Source: Pseudodesulfovibrio sp.
GTDB lineage: Bacteria; Desulfobacterota; Desulfovibrionia; Desulfovibrionales; Desulfovibrionaceae
Assembly (NCBI GenBank): GCA_016342345.1
Contig: JAEINO010000014.1
Span: 1 to 64,000, forward strand
Reading direction: 5' to 3'
DNA: 64,000 nt
Under the pieces are notes generated by a model, which was not told the DNA's origin, made no database searches, and saw nothing but the letters and a program-made list of their open reading frames with translations. Each line of letters opens with the position of its first letter. The first letter of the stretch is position 1. Of the stretch, positions 46,044 to 56,900 are shown in pieces. The translations under genes were made by a program, and so were the position numbers.

Positions 46044-48040
46044 AAGCTAAACTTGTTATGCTGCTGATTGTTTCCATTGCCGGCTATGCACTCATCTTCG
46101 GTGCCGACATGGCTGGCCGGAGCCTTGCTACGGAAATGTCCATGCTGGAGAAACAAGCCTCTTTGGCTCAGATGTCCGTGCTGCAATGTCGCAGGCAGGA
46201 GAAGAATTTTTTACATTATTTGGACAAAGTTCATCTGTTGAGTTTTAAAGAGGCTTTTTCTCAAGCCAAGACATCCCTGAATACAATTGCTGATAAAAGT
46301 GAAGATATACAGGAGAACGTGGATCAGGCAAATGTCTTGCTTGATGCTTATGAGAAGAGTTTTCTCCGACTGGCTGAAATTACACAAGAAATAGGTTTGA
46401 CTGAGAAGGACGGAATGCGGTGGCAGTTTATTTCAGCAGCCCGAACAATGGAAGCACAGTTCAAGAATAATGCTGACGACGATATACTTGTTGCTTTGCT
46501 TCAACTCAGACGGCAGGAAAAAAACTTTATTATCCGGCATACCGAAAAAGAATTGAATTCGGTGCATTCAAAAATGGATATTCTGATTAATTTCGTCAAT
46601 AAAATTGAAGTCGATGAAGATACGCGCATGGCAATGAGAGCTTCCCTGGATGGGTATACCACGGCTTTCAATGATTACGCACAAGCACGTGCGGAGAGTG
46701 AAGCCGTTACGCAGGAACTCATCAGAGATGCTCGAGCACTTGAACCGGTGGTCGAAAGTGTTCGTGATTATTTTGCTTTGGAGCAAAAGCGTACTGCTGC
46801 TCTTGTTTTCAAGGGACTGGTCGCTATCGAAATATGTACGGCCCTGGCAATCATTTTGTTGTCGATTTGGGTCATCCTTTCAATCACCCGACCGTTGGCC
46901 TCATTGACTGCCTATTCTGAAGAAGTGGTTGGTGGAAATCTGGATGCAGTTCCCCTTGGCAGCTTTCAGGCCGAGTTCGATGTTTTGCGAAATGATATCT
47001 CCAACATGGTGACTGAACTCAAGAGCCGTCTTAGTGAGGTTGAGGTCAAGGGAATCGAGGCTCGAGAACAAGCCGATAGTGCCCACGAAGCCATGCTTGA
47101 GGCAAAAAAACAGCATGAACATGCAGAACGGCTTGGCAATCGGATAAAGGCATCTGCTGCCCGCGCCGAGACGTTTACTTCCCGGGTAACGCAAAGTGCC
47201 GAGGAGCTCACAGCCATGATTTCACAAGCAAAGCAAGGAGCTGTGCTTCAAACTGAACGTATGCAGCAGACTGCGGCAGCCATTGAGCAAATGAATGTTG
47301 CCGTGCTTGAAGTTGCCAGGAATGCAGGGGAGGCTTCGGAAAATGCTCGTGAAACCAAGTCCAAGGCTGAGAACGGGGCCATGCTTGTGAAGAATGCCGT
47401 TATGGCTATATCCACTGTCAACGGCCATACCGGCAATATGCGTGCTGGCATGGAAAATCTGGAACGGGAAGTTGAAAGTATAGGTGTCGTCATGGATGTC
47501 ATCAGCGAGATAGCGGATCAGACCAACCTTCTAGCTCTGAATGCCGCTATTGAAGCCGCGCGTGCCGGAGATGCCGGGCGAGGGTTTGCCGTGGTTGCCG
47601 ATGAGGTCCGCAAGCTGGCTGAGAAGACAATGGATGCCACTCGGGAAGTGGGTCGTAATATTGAGGCTATCCGAAATGCCACGGGTGAAAATATTGAGTA
47701 TACCCGTGAAGCTGTCAAAGCCGTGGAGGAAAGTACTCGGCTGGCAACAGAGACCGGAGCCTCGCAAGAGGAAATTCTGTATCTGGTTGATCTCAATACC
47801 TTGCAGGTTGAAGGAATTGCTTCAGCCTCGGAAGAGCAGTCAGTGACTTCGGATCAGATTAATGTTGCTGTCAGCGAAGTACACAGTATTGCAGAGCAGT
47901 CTTTGGATGGAATGAACAATTCCTTTACTGCGGTGCAAACTTTGACCTCCATGGCCGAAGAACTCAGAACCATGATTCAGCATATGCTGAGCGATGAAGT
48001 AATCGAACAGGAAGTCGATACGGAATCCATTTCTGCTTGA
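46034..48040 (+). CDS. methyl-accepting chemotaxis protein with helical sensor domain
   Basis: 668 residues. TM1 at about 5-25; an all-helical periplasmic domain with the repeated motif [11 protein letters not shown] and [11 protein letters not shown] about 110 residues apart, as in helical bimodular (HBM) sensors; TM2 at about 255-280; HAMP; then the signalling domain with [25 protein letters not shown] lies 10 bases before the ATG, inside the HD-GYP gene. The pairing implies that the same cue adjusts motility and c-di-GMP, which is inference. Confidence 0.93.
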   Translation: MSVKAKLVMLLIVSIAGYALIFGADMAGRSLATEMSMLEKQASLAQMSVLQCRRQEKNFLHYLDKVHLLSFKEAFSQAKTSLNTIADKSEDIQENVDQANVLLDAYEKSFLRLAEITQEIGLTEKDGMRWQFISAARTMEAQFKNNADDDILVALLQLRRQEKNFIIRHTEKELNSVHSKMDILINFVNKIEVDEDTRMAMRASLDGYTTAFNDYAQARAESEAVTQELIRDARALEPVVESVRDYFALEQKRTAALVFKGLVAIEICTALAIILLSIWVILSITRPLASLTAYSEEVVGGNLDAVPLGSFQAEFDVLRNDISNMVTELKSRLSEVEVKGIEAREQADSAHEAMLEAKKQHEHAERLGNRIKASAARAETFTSRVTQSAEELTAMISQAKQGAVLQTERMQQTAAAIEQMNVAVLEVARNAGEASENARETKSKAENGAMLVKNAVMAISTVNGHTGNMRAGMENLEREVESIGVVMDVISEIADQTNLLALNAAIEAARAGDAGRGFAVVADEVRKLAEKTMDATREVGRNIEAIRNATGENIEYTREAVKAVEESTRLATETGASQEEILYLVDLNTLQVEGIASASEEQSVTSDQINVAVSEVHSIAEQSLDGMNNSFTAVQTLTSMAEELRTMIQHMLSDEVIEQEVDTESISA

Positions 48041-48064
48041 GTTAATTCTTAATTATCTATCAGA

Positions 48065-48104
48065 ACACGACCTTCGGCATAGCCCGAAGGTCGTGTCTTT
48101 TTTT
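48065..48104 (+). terminator. terminator of the HD-GYP/MCP operon
   Basis: ACACGACCTTCGG / CCGAAGGTCGTGT stem with a 6-base loop followed by CTTTTTTT, 25 bp after the stop codon. Confidence 0.95.
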
Positions 48105-48162
48105 GGCGTTGGTTTTATAATGAGTGATGAAAAAAAGTATAAAGGCTGATTGCAGGGCATTG

Positions 48163-50802
48163 TCATTCAACTACGACATAGCGAGTGGATGGGCCTTTGC
48201 CTGTTTTCATGAGCAGTCTTTTTTTGACCATATCCTGTAGATCATACACAGCGGTGCGCGAGGGCAAGTCCTCACCCACAATGTTCTGATATTCCTGACG
48301 TGATATTTTTTTGCAACGTACGATCTCGGGAAATGCCTTGCGCTGGCGGGCATTGAGTTTGGGTGAAGATATGTCTTTTGTGGGGGCTGAGGGGTGTGGC
48401 ATGGAGTTTTGCGCAGCGTCGGAAGTCGCTGTGGAAGAAACAGACTCGGTCTTTTCTTGTCCATACTCGGAAATTGGGTGTGTAGCTTTTTCAGATATTG
48501 CCGATACGGACTTGGCTGGATCCGTTTTATGAGGTGGGCAATGTTTTTCCGGGATGGCAGCTGTTTTTTCAATGAGATCTTCGCCTTCCAATCGGAGTTC
48601 CGATGCCTGGATAACTTCGTGCTCGGTCATGACCACGGCACGGGTAATGATGTTGATGAGTTCACGGATGTTTCCTGGCCAGTCGTATGTTTTGAGCTTT
48701 ACCATTGCTCCTTTGGAAAGAGCGAGATTCTGTTTGTCCACCATCTTCTCAGCTTGACGCAGGTAATGCATTGTCAATGTGGAGATGCTTTCGGGATGCT
48801 CCTTGAGGGAAGGTGTACGAACGGTGACGACTTTGAGCCTGTAATAGAGGTCCTCCCGGAATTCTCCCTCTTTGATGAGTTCCTGAAGGTTGACGTTGGT
48901 GGCGGCAATAAGTCGCACATCCACGTCAATATCCTTGTCCGATCCCAATGGTTTGATTTTGCGCATTGACACGGCGCGCAGTAGCGACTGTTGGACTTTG
49001 GAAGAGGCTGCCTGAATTTCGTCCAGAAACAGAGTGCCATCATGGGCTTCCAGAAATGCTCCCTTGCGGTTGCTGCGAGCCTCGGTAAACGCTCCTTTGA
49101 CATGACCAAATAGGGTGTCCAAAAGCAGGTTCTCATCCAGTGCGCCGCAATTGATCGAAATAAATGGTTTATCAGACCGATTGCTGTGGCGATGAACGGC
49201 TTCGGCTGCGAGCTGTTTTCCCGTGCCTGTTTCGCCGATAATCAATACGTCAACATTGGCTTGTGACGCCTTGAGGATATCAGATTTGAGTTGTACGATT
49301 TTTGGACCATAGCCCACAATTTCTGGAATGATGTCAAGTCCGCTACTTTCCTCTCCATGAATAAGATCATTTGTCATGTCGGCCTTTTCCGTGAGACTCG
49401 CGGCCTGCATGATTTTGTCTTGTAGCTCCAACTCTTCTCGTTGTTTGTGGATGATGTCGATCATCTCGTTGATGGTTTTGGAGAGCATTTCGGATTCGTA
49501 ACTTGCTATATTCAAGTCAATTTTCTTGATATCACCAGTTGAACGGAATTCTTTCACATTCCGTGAAAGTTGCAGCATGGGGCGGGTTACCATGCGGCTG
49601 ATGATGAACAGGAGCAGGGAAATGCCTATAACTGCAATGAGGGTAATGATGAAAAGGCTATCCATATGTCGGTATCTTGCTGAGGTGGTGAGTTTTGATC
49701 TGTCCACGAGGGCCACACCCCAGAAAACTTCTTTGTTGCCATCGCCGGAATCGAAAGTCACCGGGGCGTATGAGAAGTAGTACTGGCTGCTGTCTTGGGA
49801 ATTGTTTTTTTCATCGGTGATGCGCTGAAGGTCGGTTTTGCCTTCGGAAATTACTTTGATCATTGCCCAGAATTGTTTGTTTGCCGTACTTGGCCTGAAA
49901 GCACAGTTCAAATTGGGATGTCCCAGGGTTCCTTCCATATTGGTGCGAGTCAGATAGGTGGATAGAGGCGGGCCTTCGCGGTTCATGTCCTCGGATTGAA
50001 AAAGAATCCAGCCATGAGGGTCGAAGAGAAAATTGAAACGTATCTGGTCACTGCGGGGATAACCCCATAAAGGGGATTGGGGCGAATTGTACAGGCTTAG
50101 AATATCTCTCACCTGCATAATGTCAACGGCAAGAACCAGATAGCCGTATCGTCCGTCGCCGTCAGAATCGCAGGGTGTGACAAATTGGATTATGTGGGAT
50201 GTAACCCTGTGATTTACGGAGTCTATTGAAGGGAAGGGATATTCGGCTTGTGTGATTCTGGTCAACATGACATGCCCTGGTTCAAGGCTTTTGGCCTCTT
50301 CAAATATCAGGAAAGGGTCCGGTGTCATTGCAGAAATTTTGTTTTCCGGAATTCGTATCGATTTTCCGTTGTTGGTCACCAGAAATACATGCTCTTGTTC
50401 GTTTGGAGAAATATATGACAGTTCACGATATGTGATCCCGCCAAATGTGTTTTTTCGCGCAAGAAAATCCAGCAACTCTTTTTCGGTCACAGCCCCTTGT
50501 GCGACAAAAAGCAAATCCTGTTTGCATGTTTCAAGAAAAGTGCTCACGTCATGCGCAATGGCCAGAGTTTGGACTCGTACAGTCCTTTCCAAGGCAATGT
50601 CGATGAAGTTGTAGGAAACACGGTAGCTCATGAATCCTTCTGCAAGGACTATAAGTACAACTGAAGGGAGGAGCCATAGTAGGAGTTTTGTCATCAAACT
50701 CAGGCTATTGGCTGTTTTTATTATACATTGATTTTTGGAGGCTATAGACCTCCAGCTAAATAATCCCACAGCAACTCCATTGTGCTGATGTGCAGTGCTC
50801 AT
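48163..50802 (-). CDS. membrane-bound sigma-54-type activator with atypical GAFTGA loop and C-terminal winged helix
   Basis: Up to 879 residues; the start is uncertain (ATG 50802 has no ribosome site, GTG 50769 has GGAG 5 bases upstream). TM1 at about 38-60, a double-Cache periplasmic sensor to about 385, TM2 at about 390-412, a HAMP-like linker, then an AAA+ domain: GETGTGKQ (Walker A), GTLFLDEI (Walker B), and at about residue 567 GAFTEA where sigma-54 activators have GAFTGA. Instead of a Fis-type helix-turn-helix, the C-terminus is a Pro/Ser-rich linker followed by a winged helix (LNARQRKAF ... SRQEYQNIVGE ... SRTAVYDLQDMVKKRLL), like the C-terminal domain of Fic-family proteins. Divergent from a -24/-12 promoter and a TSUP transporter, its probable target. 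Confidence 0.88.
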   Translation of the reverse strand: MSTAHQHNGVAVGLFSWRSIASKNQCIIKTANSLSLMTKLLLWLLPSVVLIVLAEGFMSYRVSYNFIDIALERTVRVQTLAIAHDVSTFLETCKQDLLFVAQGAVTEKELLDFLARKNTFGGITYRELSYISPNEQEHVFLVTNNGKSIRIPENKISAMTPDPFLIFEEAKSLEPGHVMLTRITQAEYPFPSIDSVNHRVTSHIIQFVTPCDSDGDGRYGYLVLAVDIMQVRDILSLYNSPQSPLWGYPRSDQIRFNFLFDPHGWILFQSEDMNREGPPLSTYLTRTNMEGTLGHPNLNCAFRPSTANKQFWAMIKVISEGKTDLQRITDEKNNSQDSSQYYFSYAPVTFDSGDGNKEVFWGVALVDRSKLTTSARYRHMDSLFIITLIAVIGISLLLFIISRMVTRPMLQLSRNVKEFRSTGDIKKIDLNIASYESEMLSKTINEMIDIIHKQREELELQDKIMQAASLTEKADMTNDLIHGEESSGLDIIPEIVGYGPKIVQLKSDILKASQANVDVLIIGETGTGKQLAAEAVHRHSNRSDKPFISINCGALDENLLLDTLFGHVKGAFTEARSNRKGAFLEAHDGTLFLDEIQAASSKVQQSLLRAVSMRKIKPLGSDKDIDVDVRLIAATNVNLQELIKEGEFREDLYYRLKVVTVRTPSLKEHPESISTLTMHYLRQAEKMVDKQNLALSKGAMVKLKTYDWPGNIRELINIITRAVVMTEHEVIQASELRLEGEDLIEKTAAIPEKHCPPHKTDPAKSVSAISEKATHPISEYGQEKTESVSSTATSDAAQNSMPHPSAPTKDISSPKLNARQRKAFPEIVRCKKISRQEYQNIVGEDLPSRTAVYDLQDMVKKRLLMKTGKGPSTRYVVVE

Positions 50803-50886
50803 TCACAATTATGAATATCACGCAATGTGTTGGTTGCGCAATCGCATTTTTCAGACTTTTAATGAGTTTTTCCGTTATTTCAGTCG

Positions 50887-50903
50887 TTGGCATAGGCCTT
50901 GCT
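50887..50903 (+). promoter_or_regulatory. sigma-54 (-24/-12) promoter
   Basis: TTGGCATAGGCCTTGCT has GG and GC separated by exactly 10 bases, matching TGGCAC-N5-TTGCW except for one position. It is 128 bp upstream of the small membrane protein gene and directed at it, in the divergent region next to the AAA+ activator. Confidence 0.75.
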
Positions 50904-51030
50904 TCGATAGATTTGAATCTTGTCGAGCAAGAGTTGGTGGGACTTTGAGGGATAGGGTTTTCCGTGTGTGCTCGGAATTGTTCTTGTCGTGGCACACTCG
51001 TTTTCGAAATCGAGGACAAGGAGAATCAAC

Positions 51031-51330
51031 ATGCCCAAAAAATATACGTCTGATAATTCAGACTCTCATAATCCGTCATGTCAGCGGACTGGTTTTGCAT
51101 TTGCCGGATCTTTTGTTGCAGATGAATTGGTTGTTGTGGTGGACACTCGCACCATGACTTTCGACATGATGAAATATCTGGCTGATCTGTACAATTCCAA
51201 TATTGTTTTGTTCTCGGTCTGGGCTATGGTCCTGACAATTATCGTGGGATGTGCTTTGGGATTCCTGATGCATGTGGTCATTGCCCGCACCAAGGAGGCC
51301 AGTGATATTCGTGAAGTCATCGAACTCTAG
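51031..51330 (+). CDS. small membrane protein of unknown function
   Basis: ATG 51031 with AGGAG 7 bases upstream. 99 residues. One clear transmembrane helix at about 58-82 (IVLFSVWAMVLTIIVGCALGF, split across the bilayer) preceded by a mixed segment and a polar N-terminus. I do not recognise a family. First gene downstream of the sigma-54 promoter and 15 bp before the TSUP transporter, so perhaps an accessory subunit of it. Confidence 0.75.
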   Translation: MPKKYTSDNSDSHNPSCQRTGFAFAGSFVADELVVVVDTRTMTFDMMKYLADLYNSNIVLFSVWAMVLTIIVGCALGFLMHVVIARTKEASDIREVIEL

Positions 51331-51345
51331 CCGCTGGAGAGAGTA

Positions 51346-52383
51346 ATGGAATTTCTTTGTAATTTTAATTGGATATATGTGCACTTGCCTATAATGGATA
51401 CAGTTGTTGCCTGGCCGTGTTTGGTTCTTCTTGGTATATTTGCAGGCATAATAGGGAGTTTTTTCGGTATGGGCGCGGGATGGTTGATTGTTCCCGGATT
51501 GAATGTTCTCGGTTTTCCCATGCCCATTGCAATTGGAACTGGTTTCGCACATATGGCCGGAAATTCCATATCCTCTTTTTTTCAGCCTTCCCGGTTCTGT
51601 GACGTCGATTACAAACTGGGATTCATAATGTCCGTAGGTTCTGTTATCGGCATAGAAATCGGGGCGCAGGTTGTCATGCGCCTTGAACTATTCGAATTGG
51701 CAGATGTCAGTATCCGCTGCATGTATTTGATTTTTTTGATCACAATTGTATGGATGATTTATCGCGATTATAGGGAAATAGTTTGCGGTGAGGGGCGGGA
51801 ACTGCATGGGAGTCGAAATTCACGCACTGCATACTGGCCCAAAGTCCTGCACAAGTTCAGTCTGGCTCCTGTTATTCATTTTAGAACTTCGGGGATAACC
51901 TGTTCTGTATGGCTTCCTTTTATTGTTAGCGTGATTGCTGGTATCCTGACTGGGCTTATGGGGATTGGAGGCAGCATTCTGCGTATTCCCGTGCTGGTGT
52001 ACATTCTTGGTTGTACGACCCTGGTCGCAGTTAGGACCAATTTGATAACAGTCTTAATTGCAGGTCTTTACGGAGTTTTTACGTATGGGATCAAAGGTCG
52101 GTTTGAAGTCGAGGCCGCGTTTATAGTCCTCGTCTGTGTGGGGGTGGGATTGAAAATTGGAAACGTGGCGTCCAAATATTCCACAGGTTGCAGAATTCGT
52201 CCTTTTTTCGGTGTTTCCGTCTTGTGTTGCGCCCTTGCCCTTGTTTTCAAGCAGTTTGGATATGGTATGTTAGGATATATCCTTTTTATGGTTGCCTTGG
52301 GGCTACTCTGTTGTTTTATCATGAAGAACATGGGTGCCATGATTATGGGTGCTTATCGGGATAAATATAAGCACGTGGAGTGA
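51346..52383 (+). CDS. TSUP (TauE/SafE) family anion transporter
   Basis: 345 residues with about eight membrane helices. The duplicated TSUP motif is visible: GIFAGIIGSFFGMGAGWLIVPGLNVLG near the start and GILTGLMGIGGSILRIPVLVYILG near residue 205. Family members carry sulfite, sulfoacetate, taurine or other organosulfur/carboxylate anions; the direction and substrate cannot be told. GGAGAG 5 bases before the ATG. Likely under the adjacent sigma-54 activator, whose Cache sensor may bind the same solute. Confidence 0.88.
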   Translation: MEFLCNFNWIYVHLPIMDTVVAWPCLVLLGIFAGIIGSFFGMGAGWLIVPGLNVLGFPMPIAIGTGFAHMAGNSISSFFQPSRFCDVDYKLGFIMSVGSVIGIEIGAQVVMRLELFELADVSIRCMYLIFLITIVWMIYRDYREIVCGEGRELHGSRNSRTAYWPKVLHKFSLAPVIHFRTSGITCSVWLPFIVSVIAGILTGLMGIGGSILRIPVLVYILGCTTLVAVRTNLITVLIAGLYGVFTYGIKGRFEVEAAFIVLVCVGVGLKIGNVASKYSTGCRIRPFFGVSVLCCALALVFKQFGYGMLGYILFMVALGLLCCFIMKNMGAMIMGAYRDKYKHVE

Positions 52384-52408
52384 AGGTCGGTCGAATCTGG
52401 AGGAATCC

Positions 52409-52732
52409 ATGATCAGGATTGTAGCTATTCTTATATTGAATTTTGGGTTGATGTTCATGCCTTCTGCACAGGCGGCAGAAGTGGAGCAAGGCAAGTGCCT
52501 GAAACTTGACCGCGCGGCATTCATACTCGTTATTGAGGATTATGACACTGATTTCAGCCCTCGATGTCCTTATGGGAACGCTACGGGTAAAATATCCACT
52601 TTTGATATCTCCAAGGCGTCAATGGATATATCTGTACAGATTGGTGATGTTTTGCGCATAGCCTATGATCTTGGTCCCAAGTGCAAAATTGCCATCAAGG
52701 TAATGAACGTGACCAGGCAATCGGATAAATAG
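52409..52732 (+). CDS. small exported protein of unknown function
   Basis: ATG 52409 with GGAGG 6 bases upstream. 107 residues; signal peptide MIRIVAILILNFGLMFMPS, cleavage after AQA. The mature part has three Cys (GKCLKLD, SPRCPY, GPKCKI), enough for a disulfide, and no motif I recognise. It follows the TSUP gene by 25 bp and is probably cotranscribed. Confidence 0.75.
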   Translation: MIRIVAILILNFGLMFMPSAQAAEVEQGKCLKLDRAAFILVIEDYDTDFSPRCPYGNATGKISTFDISKASMDISVQIGDVLRIAYDLGPKCKIAIKVMNVTRQSDK

Positions 52733-52814
52733 TTATCAGCGCGCAATCAGGAGTGATATTTTTTTTGAATTGTGCAAGTGGGCAAATGCTTGTTTGTGTG
52801 GTTTGATTATTCTT

Positions 52815-53936
52815 TTAATCATTTTTCTTGGCAACATTGCGTCCTGTTTTTTCGGTCCTCCACCAGAGAGAATGGCGGGTCTTGCCGGGGATGCATATTT
52901 CGCCCATTTTCGGAATGAGTAGCTCAACGTTGTTTTTTTCAGCGAATTTTGAAGCGAGGAGGATGGGATCATCCCAATTATGGAAGGACAGGTCATAAGC
53001 AGCCCAGTGCACGGGCAACATGTATTTTCCGCGCAGTTGCATGTGGGCCTTGATTGATTGTTCTGGAAACATGTGTACATCCGGCCATGCAGTATTCCAG
53101 GCACCTATTTCGATCATGGTCAGGTCGAATGGCCCAAAGCGTGTCCCGATTTCTTTGAACCGGTCGTCAAATCCGCCATCACCTGAGTAGAAGACGTTGT
53201 GTTTTGGTCCCTTGAACACGAACGAAGCCCAGAGAGTCTTGAATCTGTCGTGAAATCCTCTTCCTGAGAAATGTCGCGAAGGGGTGGCTGTTATCTCGAC
53301 ACTGTTGACAATATAGCTCTGCCACCAATCCAGTTCGACTATCTGTTCCGGTCGGCATCCCCATTTTTCAAGATGTGCTCCGACTCCGAGCGGAACGATA
53401 AACAGAGGAACCCGGGAAATGAGATGTTTGATTGTTTTCATTTCAAGGTGATCGTAATGATCGTGGGAAATGATTACCGCATCCAATCTTGGTAAATCCT
53501 CGCGTTTTATGGGTGATGGTTGAAATCGGTTGACGATGAAAGGGACCGGCGAAGCATTGTCAAACACCGGGTCGATGAGTAGTCGAATGCCATTAATGTC
53601 CAGAATCGTGGAGGAATGGCCGAGCCATGCGACTTGAAGTTCTTGTGGAATATCCGAAAAATCATTTGCAGATAGTGGAGATGTCGGAAGGGGGCTTTTG
53701 GGTTTTCTGCCATTGGATAAAAAGAATTTCATGGCCATGGAGATCATTCCGTCTTCCATTTTCATGTTTACGGGAATGACGTTCCTGAACGTTTCATCTT
53801 TATAGTTGGCGGATGCTTGATACATGTCGGTACGATCCTTTTTGGGGGAAGCTCCCATGGATGCACAGGATACGAGTGCAATGGCTGCGAAGAGTAAAAG
53901 CAGGAGTACTGTTGTAACAATGAGAATTTCTTTCAT
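52815..53936 (-). CDS. metallo-beta-lactamase-fold lipoprotein
   Basis: 373 residues. Lipoprotein signal ending LVSCASM. The MBL-fold metal motif is ISHDHYDHLE (HxHxDH), with further ligands in SRHFSGRG, YSGDGGFDD and LPVHWAAYD. The overall pattern (WLGHSSTILDINGIRLLIDPVF, ... PVHWAAYDL) is that of the UlaG/NAPE-PLD-like group, which act on phosphoesters or N-acyl lipids. It starts 3 bp after the RND gene, so it is the fourth gene of the efflux operon; a lipid-directed role is speculation. Confidence 0.88.
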   Translation of the reverse strand: MKEILIVTTVLLLLLFAAIALVSCASMGASPKKDRTDMYQASANYKDETFRNVIPVNMKMEDGMISMAMKFFLSNGRKPKSPLPTSPLSANDFSDIPQELQVAWLGHSSTILDINGIRLLIDPVFDNASPVPFIVNRFQPSPIKREDLPRLDAVIISHDHYDHLEMKTIKHLISRVPLFIVPLGVGAHLEKWGCRPEQIVELDWWQSYIVNSVEITATPSRHFSGRGFHDRFKTLWASFVFKGPKHNVFYSGDGGFDDRFKEIGTRFGPFDLTMIEIGAWNTAWPDVHMFPEQSIKAHMQLRGKYMLPVHWAAYDLSFHNWDDPILLASKFAEKNNVELLIPKMGEICIPGKTRHSLWWRTEKTGRNVAKKND

Positions 53937-53939
53937 TTT

Positions 53940-56900
53940 CTAGCTCGTTGTTTCAACCAAGGCTTTTTTGGTTTTTCGAGCTTTTAGTCGTATTTTGTGA
54001 CTTTCCTGAAGTGAACAGAGGACCGGGACGACAACGAGGGTTAGAATTGTGGCAATGGCAAGGCCGAATATGACGGCTACTGCCATTGGACCCCACCATT
54101 GTGATGTTTCACTGCCAGTGTCCAACCGGAAGTTCATGAAGTCGAAGCTGACACCGGTTGCCATGGGAACGAGGCCGAGAATCGTGGTTATGGCCGTCAG
54201 CAGGACAGGGCGAAATCGTGTCAGTCCGGCTTCGATGATTGCATCGTAGGCTGCTATGCCTTCCGTTTTTAATTGTTCGTAATAATCGATGAGAACGATG
54301 GCGTTGTTGACCACTACTCCAGCCAGACTGAGGACACCGACCCCTGTCATGATGACTCCGAACGCCGTGCCGGTTACGAGCAGACCGACCATGACTCCTC
54401 CCAGCGACAGGATGACAGCGGTGAGAATGATGAATGGGGTGGTGATCGAGTTAAACTGTGTGACCAACACGATGAAGATCAGGAAAAGGGCGGAGACGAA
54501 TGCCTTGGTTAGGAATTCGGATGCTTCGCGCTGTTCTTCCTGTTCTCCTGTAAATTGATATGTGTAGCCGCGCGGCAGTTCAAAATCGGCCAATTTTGTT
54601 TCTATTTCAGCGATAATTTCCTCGGCAAGTCTGCCGGAAACGTCGGCGGAAAGGGTGATGACCCTTTTCTGATCGATACGGTTGATACCGCCAAGCCCGC
54701 TGCCCAGTGTTACCGTGCTCAGGCTGGTGATCGGAACGGGTTCCCCTTTGGGGCCGGATACCGTGATTCGTTTGATGTCATCCAGCGAGTCCCGGTTTTC
54801 TTTGGGGAGACGTGCAATTATGTCGTATTCATCCTTGCCTTCACGGTACACGCCAACCTTGAATCCATTGATTGCCGTTTTGACGGCTTGGGCCACGGTG
54901 AATGCGTCGAGACCGAGGAGGGCCGCCTTTTCTTTGTCAACGTCCACGCGTATTTCAGGTTTTGCGGAAACGTAATTGTCTTTCAGATCGATCAATCCCG
55001 GTATGTCCTTGATGGCTCGTTTGAATTTGGCGGCAATGTTTCCGAGCTGGCGCAGGTCGTCGCCATAGATTTCTAGGTTGATGGGACTGCCTGTTGGTGG
55101 GCCCATCTTTTCCGCTTCGGCCCGAACTTCTATACCGCGAAGGGCATGTTGAATGCGGGAACGGATTTCGTCAGTGGTTTTGGATGAGGGCTGGGAACGC
55201 TCCTGAATATCCAGATAGTCGAGCTTGACCAGACTGTAATGGGTACCGATTTCATCGCTTTGACCTGATTCACCGGTATTGGCAATAATGTACTCTATGT
55301 CAGGGTATTCCATGGCGATTTTTTCGACTATTTTCACATAACGGTCAGATGCTTCAAGGTTGGTTCCGATGGGGGCCTTGATTTTTACGTCAGAGCGTTT
55401 TGGCTCGGTCTTGGGCAGGAATTCCACACCTTTTCCGAACATGCTGAAGCTGGCGATAGAGACTACAAGAAAAGCGAAGGAGAATCCAAGTACCTTGAAT
55501 CTGTTTTCCAGGGACCATTCCAATGCTGGTTTGTAGATGGATTTCAGGTAGTTCATCATTCGGTCAATGAGACCGGGCTTGTCGTTTTTGTTCTTTTTGG
55601 GAACATCCTGGAATTTGGCTGATAGTACCGGGTTGATGACCAGGGCGACAAACAGTGAGGCAATCAGGGCGATGATGACAGTCAGGGGCAGATAGCTCAT
55701 GAATTCGCCCATGATGCCGGGCCAGAAGATCATGGGGAAGAAAGCCCCGATGGTCGTGAGGGTAGAAGCAATGACCGGCCACGCAACTTCATCAGTGGCT
55801 TCTTGGGCCGCTTGGGTGCGCGTTTTGCCCATACCTATATGGCGGTAGATGTTTTCCACCACGACAATACCGTTGTCCACGAGCATGCCTAGACTGAGAA
55901 TGAGGGAGAATAGGATAACCATGTTCAGGGTGTACGAAAAAATGTCCAGCACCGTGAAAGTGATCAGCATGGAGAGTGGTATGGCAAGCGATACGAACAG
56001 GGCCGAACGACCACCAATGAAGGCAAATACTACGATCAGGACCAGAAGTAGGCCGGAAATGATATTGTTCTGGAGATCTGCCACCATCATACGGATGTCG
56101 TCGGATTGGTCGGATGTCAGGTTTATTTTAAGAGTGGGAGGCAGTATCTCCTGTTCTTCCTTGATAATCTGCTTCACTGTATCGTTGATTTCAATGATGT
56201 TCTCACCGGCGCGTTTTTTGACCTGAATGGTCACGCTTTGAATGCCGTTTATCCGACTTTTTGATGTCGGGTCCTTGTAGTGGTCGCGGATTGTGGCAAT
56301 GTCTCGCAGATAGACCGGCCTGCCGTCTTTTTCGTAGACCACGATCTTGTTGATTTCATCAGGGTGTTTGAAATCCTCGGGCACACGAACAAGATATTTG
56401 GCTTGTCCTATTTCCACTGACCCGCCAGGGGTGTTGACGTTGGCATTTCGAACTGAATTCAGCAGGTTGGACAAGGGAATATTGTAGAATGCCACGCGAT
56501 CAAGATCGATTTCCACGTGGATTTCTCGTTCCAGACCACCGATGATCTTGGCGTCCAAAACGCCTTGCACGGACTCGATTCTGTCCTCGATTCGTTCGGC
56601 AAAGACTTTGAGTCGCTTAAGGGAAAATGGCCCGGAGAGCACCACATTCAGGATAGGCATCTCCGAAAGGTTGATTTCGTTGATGGTTGGGTCGTCAGGC
56701 AAGTCCTGAGGCAGGTCCGGCTTGGCCTGATCGACCTTGTCCCTAACTTTTTGCAGGGCATCGTCGATGTCTACGTCCGGGGTAAATTCCACCTTGATGA
56801 TGGATACTCCATCGTCGGATATGGAGGATATTTCTTTGGTATCGGACAATCCCTTGAGTTTTCTCTCAATGGGCATGGTGACCAGGGTTTCCATGTCTTC

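Noticed and set aside
50989-51005. Second TGGCAC motif as possible sigma-54 promoter
   Set aside because: The -12 part reads TTTTC rather than TTGC at the required spacing, and it would leave only about 25 bp to the start codon; the site at 50887 is better.
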